This document shows positions 28,208 through 35,933 of a DNA stretch of 64,000 nt, piece by piece. The notes under the pieces are model-generated. The model was not told where the DNA came from. It did not search any database and was given only the letters and a program-made list of their open reading frames with translations. The position numbers and the translations under genes are program-made. The stretch spans positions 184,996 through 248,995 of the forward strand of contig NZ_LT635450.1 of NCBI RefSeq assembly GCF_900120005.1. The letters run 5' to 3'. Origin of the DNA: Holdemania sp. Marseille-P2844 (GTDB taxonomy: Bacteria > Bacillota_I > Bacilli_A > Erysipelotrichales > Erysipelotrichaceae). Position 1 is the first letter of the stretch; every line of letters starts with the position of its first letter.

Positions 28208-28963
28208 ATCTCGCAATTCTTCTGCTTCTGGGATGAGGTACTTCCCGGCACGGCTTATGGTTTTCTAAGTCCGCTGCACATTCTGGAAATTCTAATGATT
28301 CCGCTGAGCTGCTTCTGGCTGATTCGCTGGACGCGCACCCATTCCCGCCAGTTCGGCCGGCGGCTGCTTCATGGATTTGCGATTGCGATTCCTCTGCTGG
28401 AACTGACGCGCATTCTATGGCTGTACCGCTTGGGCGAGGGATATTGGGTAAAACTGCTGCCGCTGCATTTATGCGGCCTGCAGATCTTCTTTATCCCGCT
28501 GGCGGTCTTTACGCGCCATCCGGCGCTGCGCAGTTATGTCTGGGCGACGTCTATTCTGGGCGGAATCACGGCGATTGTCTATCCGGCGGGGATTGTCGGC
28601 ACTTATCCGTTTTTCCACTTTCAAACCCTCCAAAGCTTCGCCCTGCATCTACTTCTAATCCTGGCGCCCCTTCTGATGTTTCTGACTGACGATGACTCGC
28701 CGCGCTTAAATCAACTGCCTTCCGTCATCCTGATTCTGAGCGGCAGCGCACTGTGCGCCTTTGCCGTGGACTGGATCTGGGGGCAGAATTACATGTTCTT
28801 ACGGGAAGTCCCCCAGATCGCCTTCCTGCAGGCGATCAAGAACTGGGGCGGCTATCCGGCTTACTGGCTGACGCTGGCAGCAGCGGTCATCGCCGGATGC
28901 GCTCTTCTGCTTGTTCTGGGCGAACAATGGCATAGAAAAAAACTGGAATCTTCTGCGGATTGA
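28208..28963 (+). CDS. YwaF/TMEM164-type integral membrane protein, probably starting at ATC
   Basis: A 251-residue protein with about seven membrane helices resembling the TIGR02206 (TP0381/YwaF) family: FLSPLHILEI near the start, LPLHLCGLQIFFIPLA in the middle and YPAYW near the end. The first ATG (28295) would remove the conserved SPLHIL segment. Upstream, the frame is open to the stop of the ABC gene, and no ATG, GTG or TTG occurs in it. The codon best placed after the Shine-Dalgarno sequence GAAGGGGG (7-base spacing) is ATC at 28208, giving ISQFFCFWDEVLPG. A rare AUC start is the simplest reading; a sequence error is the alternative. Function unknown, possibly linked to lipid remodelling in eukaryotic relatives. 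Confidence 0.68.
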   Translation: MSQFFCFWDEVLPGTAYGFLSPLHILEILMIPLSCFWLIRWTRTHSRQFGRRLLHGFAIAIPLLELTRILWLYRLGEGYWVKLLPLHLCGLQIFFIPLAVFTRHPALRSYVWATSILGGITAIVYPAGIVGTYPFFHFQTLQSFALHLLLILAPLLMFLTDDDSPRLNQLPSVILILSGSALCAFAVDWIWGQNYMFLREVPQIAFLQAIKNWGGYPAYWLTLAAAVIAGCALLLVLGEQWHRKKLESSAD

Positions 28964-28981
28964 GAAAATTCCAGCTTTTTT
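28943..28981 (+). terminator. Terminator overlapping the end of the membrane protein gene
   Basis: CTGGAAT (28943-28949) and ATTCCAG (28968-28974) form the stem, followed by CTTTTTT. The stop codon lies inside the hairpin. Confidence 0.85.
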
Positions 28982-29027
28982 CTGCTCTGTAACAACGATT
29001 CCCAATTCTCAGTTCTGGATTGAACTG

Positions 29028-29327
29028 TCAAATTTCCCGTGATTTTTCCCAGGCTTCGTCCAGCAGCGTTTTCTGATAGCGGCGGGATAATTCCATCTGT
29101 TTCACTAATAACTCCTCATAATACGGTTTTAACACGGGATCCTGAATCCGGGCGCACCCCTTTTCAATAACGGCCTGTTCCCGGGCGGCATCCAGAATCG
29201 GCAGGTTGTGTTCCTTCTTATACGCGAGCACCTGACGAACAGCTTCCATTCGTTTTTCAAACAATTCCGCCATCTGTGCATCGACTTCATTAATCGTTTT
29301 TCGTGCCCGTTGTAAACAATCTTGCAT
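29028..29327 (-). CDS. Monofunctional chorismate mutase (AroQ class)
   Basis: A 99-residue all-helical enzyme that converts chorismate to prephenate in the phenylalanine and tyrosine pathway. It matches the CM type 2 fold: ARKTINEVDAQMAELFEKR (active-site Arg and helix 1), VLAYKKEHNLPILDAAREQAV (conserved K and D-x-x-R-E), then a C-terminal helix. The start at 29327 has TAAGGAGG upstream, while the frame extension to 29354 overlaps the ribosome binding site. The start codon lies close to a divergent tRNA-Ala promoter. No other aromatic pathway gene is adjacent. Confidence 0.88.
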   Translation of the reverse strand: MQDCLQRARKTINEVDAQMAELFEKRMEAVRQVLAYKKEHNLPILDAAREQAVIEKGCARIQDPVLKPYYEELLVKQMELSRRYQKTLLDEAWEKSREI

Positions 29328-29347
29328 AACTTCCTCCTTATAAGATC

Positions 29348-29375
29348 TTGACAATTCGAAAAATGGTGGTAAACT
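29348..29375 (+). promoter_or_regulatory. Promoter of tRNA-Ala
   Basis: TTGACA (29348-29353), 16-base spacer, TAAACT (29370-29375), 13 bases before the tRNA. Confidence 0.8.
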
Positions 29376-29388
29376 TAATATCGTGTCT

Positions 29389-29464
29389 GGGGCCGTAGCT
29401 CAGCTGGGAGAGCGTTGCGTTCGCAATGCAAAGGTCGCGAGTTCGATCCTCGTCGGCTCCACCA
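29389..29464 (+). tRNA. tRNA-Ala (anticodon CGC)
   Basis: A full cloverleaf of 76 bases with encoded CCA. The acceptor GGGGCCG pairs with CGGCTCC and contains the G3-U70 pair that marks alanine tRNAs. The anticodon loop TTCGCAA gives CGC, reading GCG codons. The T arm has GTTCGATC. It is transcribed alone, with its own promoter and terminator. Confidence 0.95.
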
Positions 29465-29476
29465 GATTTCCAATTC

Positions 29477-29507
29477 GACAGGAACAATCGTTCCTGTCTT
29501 TTATTTT
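29477..29507 (+). terminator. Terminator of tRNA-Ala
   Basis: GACAGGAAC (29477-29485) and GTTCCTGTC form a perfect 9-bp stem, followed by TTTTATTTT. Confidence 0.9.
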
Positions 29508-29671
29508 GTATTATACACGAGTTGGCGGATAAAAAAAAGATTTTCTGTCCTTCCCGTTCTATAAAACAAAGTTCGACGCTGAAATCAGCCTGACGCGCAT
29601 CATCCCCCCTCGCCATCATCCTGAAACTGTCTGTGTCTAAACTGAATCCCGGTCAATTTTCAAAGCTTCAA

Positions 29672-29708
29672 TTAAAAGAAGCCCAGAGAATCAGCATGAT
29701 CTCTGGGC
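29672..29708 (-). terminator. Terminator of the PH-domain gene
   Basis: On the minus strand GCCCAGAG and CTCTGGGC pair perfectly (29681-29708), followed by TTCTTTTAATT. Confidence 0.85.
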
Positions 29709-29746
29709 TTGATTTGAAACCTGTCTGTCTGGCCAGCAGCCGGAAA

Positions 29747-30130
29747 TTAAGCAACCTCCACGCCGGCTTTTTCCGCCATGAAGTTCAGCCATTTATCCCG
29801 CTTCATCAAGGATATCCGGTCGGTAGTCATATTCCCGGTTTCCGGATCCTCATGCGTAATCGTAATTCCAATCGGCATCAAACTCTGAGAACATTTTCCA
29901 AGCTCCCGAATGGTTTTGTAGGGAATGACGATATTCTCTTCCAGCAACCCGGTAATGACGATCACCCGGTTTTCGGTGAAATACGCCCAGCCTTGCTTCC
30001 ATTTGCCCATTTTCCCGATCAGCCGTTCAACATAACTGGCCTGCAGGAAATCAACGAGCGTATCCTCCGGTTCCATGACGCCCAATTCAATCAGTTTCTG
30101 TTTTTGCTTTTCCATTTTTGATAATCCCAT
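29747..30130 (-). CDS. Small bacterial PH-like domain protein
   Basis: A 127-residue cytoplasmic protein. After a helical start (MEKQKQKLIELGVMEPED), the body is beta-rich and reads like a bacterial pleckstrin-homology-type fold: GWAYFTENRVIVITGL, NIVIPYKTIRELGK, then the closing helix DKWLNFMAEKAG. Such proteins usually bind partners or membranes rather than catalyse. GGGAGG lies upstream of the ATG and a terminator follows, so it is a single-gene unit. The specific role is unknown. Confidence 0.65.
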   Translation of the reverse strand: MGLSKMEKQKQKLIELGVMEPEDTLVDFLQASYVERLIGKMGKWKQGWAYFTENRVIVITGLLEENIVIPYKTIRELGKCSQSLMPIGITITHEDPETGNMTTDRISLMKRDKWLNFMAEKAGVEVA

Positions 30131-30301
30131 ATTAGCCTCCCTGCTTATTCAGATTTAATTATAAACCTTTCCTCCGCCTTTTTCTTGTAAGATATTCCAC
30201 AAAAGCTGATGTTTTAATTTTTTCTGCAGCGAAAATTGCCAACTCCCGCCGTTCTGTGGATGTTCGCCATCCCGACATCACCTCGTTTATGAGCCCGTCG
30301 C

Positions 30302-30338
30302 AAAGGGACGTCTGCCTGATTCGCCAGGACGTCCCTTT
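30302..30338. terminator. Palindromic hairpin after the GGDEF-EAL gene
   Basis: AAAGGGACGTC (30302-30312) and GACGTCCCTTT (30328-30338) pair perfectly over 11 bp. It lies 23 bases after the minus-strand stop codon. The T-tract is short on that strand (TTT), and longer on the plus strand. Confidence 0.6.
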
Positions 30339-30360
30339 CTGTTTGATTTTTGACTCAAGT

Positions 30361-33360
30361 CTAAGACTCGTCGTTTTTCTTTTTCACCGCGTTCCGCAAA
30401 GCTTCCATCGCTTCCGGACTTGGATCTGGCGGAATCAGTTCGCCTTTCCGGAAATAGAATCCCTGCATGTAATCCGTGCCGCAATCGACCAGCGCTTCCA
30501 TTTCCTCGCGGGTTTCCACGCCTTCTGCCAGAATTTTTATCTTCCGGCTGCGGAAATAAACGACCAATCCTTCATAGAATTCGCGACGGTTGAGATCGCG
30601 GTCAAGACCGCGAATGATGCTCATATCGACTTTCACGTAGTTGGGCATCAGATCCAGCAGCGTCGCTTCGCCATTATAGCCGGTTCCGTAATCATCCAGC
30701 GCGATTTCCTGATGTTGATCAAGACAGCGCTGCCGCTTGTGGATCGTTGCCATTTCGCCCATTTTTTCGCTTTCCGTCAGCTCAATGACGACCTGCGAAT
30801 TGTAGCGGCCGAACCGGCAATCCAGTTCTTCCAGATCCTGCGGCGTCAGGCGCAGGCTGGAAATCGAGTTGATGAACAATTTTTTCCCTTGCAGCCGCTG
30901 ATGATACCGATCAATGGCCTCCATCGCTTTAAACCAGGTCAATCGTTCAATCTGATACAGCCGCGACTGGGCGCGGGCAATCCGCAGCACTTCGGACGGC
31001 GTCTTCAGCTTTTCCATCTTTGGCCGCATCAGCATTTCATAACCATAGACGGTCTGCGACTGGACGTCGATAATCGGCTGGAATACAAAATCGATCAGTT
31101 CGTTTTCAATCAGCCGGTTGAGATCTTCGCTGCTGTGCAGCATAAACGAATCCTTACGGTAGCTTTCAATCTCAAAATCCTTTATTCCGCCCTTGACGGA
31201 ATTTTTAATCTCATACATCGCGAAATCAGCGTATTTGATCAACTCTTCCAGATTGCGGCTGTCCTTCGGATACCACGATACGCCGAAGGAAGCGCGGATC
31301 CGGATACTCTTGCCATCCGGCAGCTCCATTTCATAAGCAGCCATGGCCTTCCGGATCTGTTCAATCTTCTGACGAATCTGGAAGTCTGTCTCATAACCAT
31401 AAAACAGAACATAGAACTCATCGCCCGACATCCGCGCCGCAATTTCATGCGGACCGGCGTTATTGCGCAGCACATCCGCAGCGCTGCGGATATAACCATC
31501 GCCGCAATCGTGACCATAGGTATCATTGATATATTTCAGATTATCCAGATCCATCATCATAAACGCCGTAATCTTCAGCCGTTCCGGATGCTCGAAGCGT
31601 TCCTGAGCAAAGCGCTGGAATGCCCGCCGGTTCAGCAGGTTGGTCAGCACGTCGTAATCGCGTTCATATTCTATGCGGTGCCGCTCGACCATTTCCGCCG
31701 TTATATCCTGCACCACGCCCAGAATCGTGTGCGCCCGCGCCGCGGTTTTCAACCGCATCCAGCGAGCTCCGCCGCCGTCCTGTTCCAATTTGACGGTCTT
31801 TTCCCGCAGCCGGCCCAGTTCATCCAGATCCAGATCCAATAAGCGCAGCTGTCTGGAAAATTCATCCAGCGTCAGCATCTGATCTTCATGGTCAGCCTGC
31901 GGGTCCAGCACATCGAAGAAACCGGAAGTACAGAAGACGGAATTCTTTTCAAGCTCAATCTCAAACGCACCGATCTGAATTGAAAGCATGCCGATGATCT
32001 GTGAGAGCCGCGAACTGTTCTCCGCCACGCTCTTGCTTAATTCCTCAATCGCCTGGCTTAACTGATCGATTTCCGTAATCCGGATCGGATCCAGATGGAT
32101 CGGTTTGTTCGGATTGGAATTGCGCACCTTGCGGGCCAGCGCGCCGATCTGCCGGGATGGGCGGTAGCTGGCATACATCGTCGCCGCCAGTCCCACCAGC
32201 ATGGATAAAATCATAAAGGTCAGAATGCTGTTCTGCATTTTACCCGAGAACCCGTACAACGCTTCCTGCGATTCCAGACCGACCAGAACCCAGCGCTGAT
32301 GGGAAAACGGCGCATTGGAATTGTAGAGATCCAGCGGCTGCAGACTGCCGTAAATTTTCTGCTTCAGTTTTAAAGCGGATGTATGGATTAAAGCGCCGTC
32401 GCCGGAGACGTCGGCATCCTTTTGAAAGATGAGCTCTTCCGCTTCTCCGAACATCGCGATGAACACGCCGCCGCTGTGCGTCACCTTCTGCAAGGTCAAT
32501 CCATCCGTCTGCGGCTGCGTCTCGTCAAGAATCGCAAGCATGTAGGAACCGGATTGATCCGCCAGCAACTCCTTCGACGGCAAGATGGTTTTCAGATAAT
32601 CCTCCGCCAGCGAAACGCCCAGCACGCCTAACACCGTTCCCTCGCTGTCTGCCAGCGGCTGCGTATAGGTAATCGTTTTGATCAGGTCTTCGTTCAACAT
32701 GGAGCCATAGCCCCAATACCCGGCGTCTTCACTGGACAGATCCGGATTGGAGCGAATCGCCTGCACCGGGTTGTTATAAAAATAACTCTCGCCGCCGATC
32801 TTAAAACGTGGACTCCAACTGACGTCCATCGCAATGTCCAGACTCTGCGCCACATCGGTCGGCGAACGTTCCATCAACAAGTCCGAATTGTCGTAAGGGT
32901 TATTGATCGGATCCAGATCCCGCAGATAAATACCACTTTTCTCCTTTTCCTCAGCCCTGTCGTTCAGAGGACCTTCAAAAACGAGAAAAACGCCGGTTAC
33001 CGTATTTCTGCGCATCAGCGCAATCAGATCCGGACCGATTTTTTTCAAAATTTCGCTGGTCACAGCCGCCCCCGGCACCAGGTCGGCGACGGTCATGCCC
33101 GCTTCGCTCAGCTGCTGCTCAATTTCTTCTTCGATCTTCGTCTGATAGATGGAGAAATTACTCCAGCGCTGAATCATTTCATTCTCTAAATAATTCTTCC
33201 GATTGATGACCCGTTCGTTCAGGATTTCCTCAGCGTTGCGGTCAAGCTTGGTAATAACGCCGCCGCTGAAAACCAACATCCCAAACAGACTGATCTGAAA
33301 AATTTGAACGACGATCAAAGGGATCAGAATACGATTGAAAACACTTCTTTTTTTCAGCAT
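30361..33360 (-). CDS. Membrane sensor with Cache, HAMP, PAS-like, GGDEF and EAL domains
   Basis: A 999-residue c-di-GMP turnover protein. A membrane helix (about 12-34) precedes an extracellular dCache-like sensor (40-360, with WSPRFKIGGESYFYNNPVQAIR), a second helix (about 375-397), HAMP, a PAS-like region and then GGDEF (about 590-745) and EAL (about 760-990). The cyclase motif is SGDEF (near 643), preceded by the metal site DLDNLKYINDTYGH. The phosphodiesterase motif is EML in place of EAL, but the catalytic residues are kept: E of EML, ELTESE, DDYGTGY, VKVDMS and AEGVET. It is probably an active phosphodiesterase with an active or regulatory GGDEF. It is co-transcribed with an upstream solute-binding lipoprotein (28-base gap), which may feed ligand to the Cache domain. 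Confidence 0.9.
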   Translation of the reverse strand: MLKKRSVFNRILIPLIVVQIFQISLFGMLVFSGGVITKLDRNAEEILNERVINRKNYLENEMIQRWSNFSIYQTKIEEEIEQQLSEAGMTVADLVPGAAVTSEILKKIGPDLIALMRRNTVTGVFLVFEGPLNDRAEEKEKSGIYLRDLDPINNPYDNSDLLMERSPTDVAQSLDIAMDVSWSPRFKIGGESYFYNNPVQAIRSNPDLSSEDAGYWGYGSMLNEDLIKTITYTQPLADSEGTVLGVLGVSLAEDYLKTILPSKELLADQSGSYMLAILDETQPQTDGLTLQKVTHSGGVFIAMFGEAEELIFQKDADVSGDGALIHTSALKLKQKIYGSLQPLDLYNSNAPFSHQRWVLVGLESQEALYGFSGKMQNSILTFMILSMLVGLAATMYASYRPSRQIGALARKVRNSNPNKPIHLDPIRITEIDQLSQAIEELSKSVAENSSRLSQIIGMLSIQIGAFEIELEKNSVFCTSGFFDVLDPQADHEDQMLTLDEFSRQLRLLDLDLDELGRLREKTVKLEQDGGGARWMRLKTAARAHTILGVVQDITAEMVERHRIEYERDYDVLTNLLNRRAFQRFAQERFEHPERLKITAFMMMDLDNLKYINDTYGHDCGDGYIRSAADVLRNNAGPHEIAARMSGDEFYVLFYGYETDFQIRQKIEQIRKAMAAYEMELPDGKSIRIRASFGVSWYPKDSRNLEELIKYADFAMYEIKNSVKGGIKDFEIESYRKDSFMLHSSEDLNRLIENELIDFVFQPIIDVQSQTVYGYEMLMRPKMEKLKTPSEVLRIARAQSRLYQIERLTWFKAMEAIDRYHQRLQGKKLFINSISSLRLTPQDLEELDCRFGRYNSQVVIELTESEKMGEMATIHKRQRCLDQHQEIALDDYGTGYNGEATLLDLMPNYVKVDMSIIRGLDRDLNRREFYEGLVVYFRSRKIKILAEGVETREEMEALVDCGTDYMQGFYFRKGELIPPDPSPEAMEALRNAVKKKNDES

Positions 33361-33388
33361 ATTCCGGTTACTCCTTTTCTTAAAAACG

Positions 33389-34849
33389 TTATTCCTGGAC
33401 GATTTTTTGCATCTGTTGACTCAACGCCGCGAACCAGGCGTCGAAATAGGCTTCCGTTTCAAATTCAGCAGTTGCTTCATCAAGGCTCTGCCCCTGCGCC
33501 AGACGTTCAACGACCTGCTCGCGATCCGCCTTCGCCAGATCCTGCATCGAAGTATCCAGCAGAGACCGCGCGTCGCTGCCGCCTTCAAAAGCCTTTGTCG
33601 TATACAGCTGAACTTCACTCAGCTGTTTCTCGGCCACTTCAACAACGTCAATCATTTCTGCCGAGTCCAGCTCCGCATTGTTTTCAATAACTTTTTTGAT
33701 CGTCTCAAAATCATTCGCGGCTTTCTTTACCGGCAGATATCCGGAAGCCAGTGAGAACTGAATATTCCGACGTTCCTCTGTGAACCATTTTAAGAAAAGA
33801 ACCGATGCGTATTCATGCTGGGTATCCGAAGCGGTCACAACCATGCCCGCCCCCTGCTGAACGGCAATTTTCTCACCCTGTTCAAACATCGGAGCCGGCG
33901 CCACGATCGATTCAATCGGATAACTTTCAACGTCGCTGACCGCCACTTCCTTCGGAAAATAAGCCGCCCCGCTGCTGGATCCGACCAGCGCGATCAAATC
34001 GCCGGTCTTCGCGTCGTCGGAACGGAAACGGCCCTGCGCCGTGAAGTAACCCCGGATATATGGCACATAATAATTATCCCACAGTTTTTTAAAGACATCG
34101 CGGTCCAGATTCAGCGTCACCTGATTTCCTTCCACCGCAAAGATTTCCTGCCCCAGCTGACGGCTGCCGATGATCATGTAATTCGCCATCGCATCCCGGC
34201 CGAAGAACGCCTTGCCATCATTCGGCTGCGGCGTCAGGCTGTCGGTCCATTCATAGTACGTCCGCGCGGTCTTCGTCACGCCTTCAAGCGTCTTCAGATC
34301 GTCCAGCGTGACGCCGCAGGCTTCCGCGAACCGATCCCAGTCTGTTTTGTTCAACATCATCAATTCCGTCGACTTGGCGATCGGAAAAATTTTCAGGCTG
34401 CCGTCCTCTCCGATCTGACCTTCGTTTAAATATTCGTCGCGATAGGACGCCAGTTCCTCCTTGCTCATATACTTGTCAATCGAAGCGACCAGTCCCAATT
34501 TATCGACTTTGTACGCGGTATCGGCATAAGCCGCGAAAATATCGGGAATTTCACCGGCGCCGACTTTCTTCTCCGCCGCTTCCTCAACCTTGGTGATCAG
34601 ATCGTTGACATTGCCCTGACTGTACGCTTCAACAACAATGCCTTTCTCCGCGCCCACCGTGTCGTTGAATTCTGTAACCAGTTCGTCAAACGCCGCTTTC
34701 TGCGTACCGTTGTAATAAGTCCAAATCTCCAGCGTAACCGGTTTATTCGGATCGAGCAGTTTGTCATAATTCTCCTTTTCAGCGGCGCAGCCCTGCATCA
34801 TAAGCATGGCCGCAGCAGCTAAAACCCCAAGTTTTGTTATTTTTTTCAT
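33389..34849 (-). CDS. Orphan extracellular solute-binding lipoprotein (sugar-type)
   Basis: A 486-residue lipoprotein: MKK signal, lipobox MQGC, then the family 1 extracellular solute-binding fold (PVTLEIWTYYNGTQKAAFDELVTEF, GEIPDIFAAYADTAY, the cluster near SGAAYFPKEVAVS and TEERRNIQFSLASGYLPV). Such proteins normally deliver sugars to ABC importers, but no permease or ATPase gene lies in this part of the window. Its only partner is the Cache-GGDEF-EAL gene 28 bases downstream. I infer that it serves sensing rather than import, presenting a ligand to that receptor. Transcription probably starts from a TATAAT about 30 bases upstream of the gene. Confidence 0.85.
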   Translation of the reverse strand: MKKITKLGVLAAAAMLMMQGCAAEKENYDKLLDPNKPVTLEIWTYYNGTQKAAFDELVTEFNDTVGAEKGIVVEAYSQGNVNDLITKVEEAAEKKVGAGEIPDIFAAYADTAYKVDKLGLVASIDKYMSKEELASYRDEYLNEGQIGEDGSLKIFPIAKSTELMMLNKTDWDRFAEACGVTLDDLKTLEGVTKTARTYYEWTDSLTPQPNDGKAFFGRDAMANYMIIGSRQLGQEIFAVEGNQVTLNLDRDVFKKLWDNYYVPYIRGYFTAQGRFRSDDAKTGDLIALVGSSSGAAYFPKEVAVSDVESYPIESIVAPAPMFEQGEKIAVQQGAGMVVTASDTQHEYASVLFLKWFTEERRNIQFSLASGYLPVKKAANDFETIKKVIENNAELDSAEMIDVVEVAEKQLSEVQLYTTKAFEGGSDARSLLDTSMQDLAKADREQVVERLAQGQSLDEATAEFETEAYFDAWFAALSQQMQKIVQE

Positions 34850-34877
34850 CTTCCTGCACCTTTTCTTTATTAGTTTT

Positions 34878-34883
34878 ATTATA
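34878..34883 (-). promoter_or_regulatory. Probable -10 box for the binding-protein/GGDEF-EAL operon
   Basis: TATAAT on the minus strand in the context CTACTATAATAA; the -35 is weak. It lies about 30 bases before the start codon. Confidence 0.45.
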
Positions 34884-35055
34884 GTAGCTTTCCGTTTAAA
34901 TTACCACGTTTTTACAGGTATGAAGATCGTTCTTACCTAACCCTAAATTGTTCTGAATATCACGTTTTCCCATTCCTGCCCCGGTTCGCAAATCACATTC
35001 AGGTTCCGTGCGTTTCCCCGCCAAAAACTTTCCGGCTTATTTCGATTCGATGTAG

Positions 35056-35074
35056 CGGCGGGAAAATCCCGCCG
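35056..35074. terminator. Strong GC-rich hairpin after cotJC
   Basis: CGGCGGGA and TCCCGCCG form a perfect 8-bp stem just downstream of the minus-strand cotJC stop codon. No T-run follows on the minus strand, so intrinsic termination is uncertain. Confidence 0.4.
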
Positions 35075-35087
35075 GTTTCGCTTTTGA

Positions 35088-35684
35088 TCAGCGGTCAAAA
35101 GCTGGATTGTAACGATAGAAGTTGCGGCAGTCCAGATCCTTGCGGACGAATTCCAGAGCTTCGCCGAAACGCTGGAAGTGAACGATCTCGCGCTGGCGTA
35201 AAAATACCAGCGGTCCATAGACTTCCGGATCCTTCGCTAAACGCATCAGGTTCTCATACGTTGTACGGGCTTTCTGTTCCGCCGCCATATCCTCGGACAG
35301 ATCGGTAATCGGATCGCCCTTGGACTGGATATACGCCGTCGTGTACGGCATGCCGCTGGCGCCTTGCGGATAAACGCCGGCAGTATGATCGACGTAATAG
35401 TCCGCCGCATTGGCAGCCTTGATCTGCTGCGCTGAACAGCCCTTGAGCAGCTGGTAAACCATCGTGGCGATCATTTCCTCATGCGCCATTTCTTCCGTTC
35501 CAATGTCCGTCAATAACGCGCGGATTTCCGGATACGGCATCGCGTAGCGTTGGTTCAGATACCGATCAGACGCACCCTTTTCGCCATCCGGGCCGCCCAG
35601 CTGCGTGATGATCAGCTTGGCCATCGCCGGGTCCGGCTTCCGGATATTCACAGGATACTGCAATTTTTTCTCATAGATCCACAT
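35088..35684 (-). CDS. cotJC: CotJC, manganese-catalase-like spore coat protein
   Basis: A 198-residue protein of the CotJC/manganese catalase family. It opens with MWIYEKKLQYPVNI, as in B. subtilis CotJC. The dimanganese ligands lie in the ferritin-like helices, including GTEEMAHEEMIATMV (E-x-x-H) and the later E-x-x-H in LRQREIVHFQ. In spore formers it is made in the mother cell and built into the coat. It is the last gene of a cotJA-cotJB-cotJC operon, with a 3-base gap after cotJB. Confidence 0.92.
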   Translation of the reverse strand: MWIYEKKLQYPVNIRKPDPAMAKLIITQLGGPDGEKGASDRYLNQRYAMPYPEIRALLTDIGTEEMAHEEMIATMVYQLLKGCSAQQIKAANAADYYVDHTAGVYPQGASGMPYTTAYIQSKGDPITDLSEDMAAEQKARTTYENLMRLAKDPEVYGPLVFLRQREIVHFQRFGEALEFVRKDLDCRNFYRYNPAFDR

Positions 35685-35687
35685 GGT

Positions 35688-35933
35688 TTATCCCTCCCTT
35701 TCCCACGGCCATGGACTATTGATCCAATCCCAGCGGCGTCCGCGGCTGTCGCGGTTGGTCAGCGGACCGCAGACGCGATTGTATTCCTCCGCCGCTTTGC
35801 GGCGCAGGCCGGTAACATAACGGTAATAGCTCAGCGCGACTTCGTTTTGCGGATGGGTGTCCAGAAATAAGACCGCTTCCTGAATCGCGAAATCCAGTTC
35901 CTGCAGCTCCCGCAGCATTTCATTTCTATTCAT
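35688..35933 (-). CDS. cotJB: CotJB spore coat protein
   Basis: An 81-residue protein matching CotJB: MLRELQELDFAIQEAVLFLD, then HPQNEVALSYY and a Trp-rich end (WDWINSPWPWE). The start at 35933 has AAAGGGAGG upstream, and the preceding residues of the longer frame have no homology. It overlaps the end of cotJA by 8 bases and lies 3 bases before cotJC. In B. subtilis the operon is expressed in the mother cell under sigma-E. Confidence 0.92.
   Translation of the reverse strand: MNRNEMLRELQELDFAIQEAVLFLDTHPQNEVALSYYRYVTGLRRKAAEEYNRVCGPLTNRDSRGRRWDWINSPWPWEREG

Noticed and set aside
30256-31842. 528-codon plus-strand ORF
   Set aside because: It lies antisense to the GGDEF-EAL gene, whose catalytic motifs are clear; no ribosome binding site.
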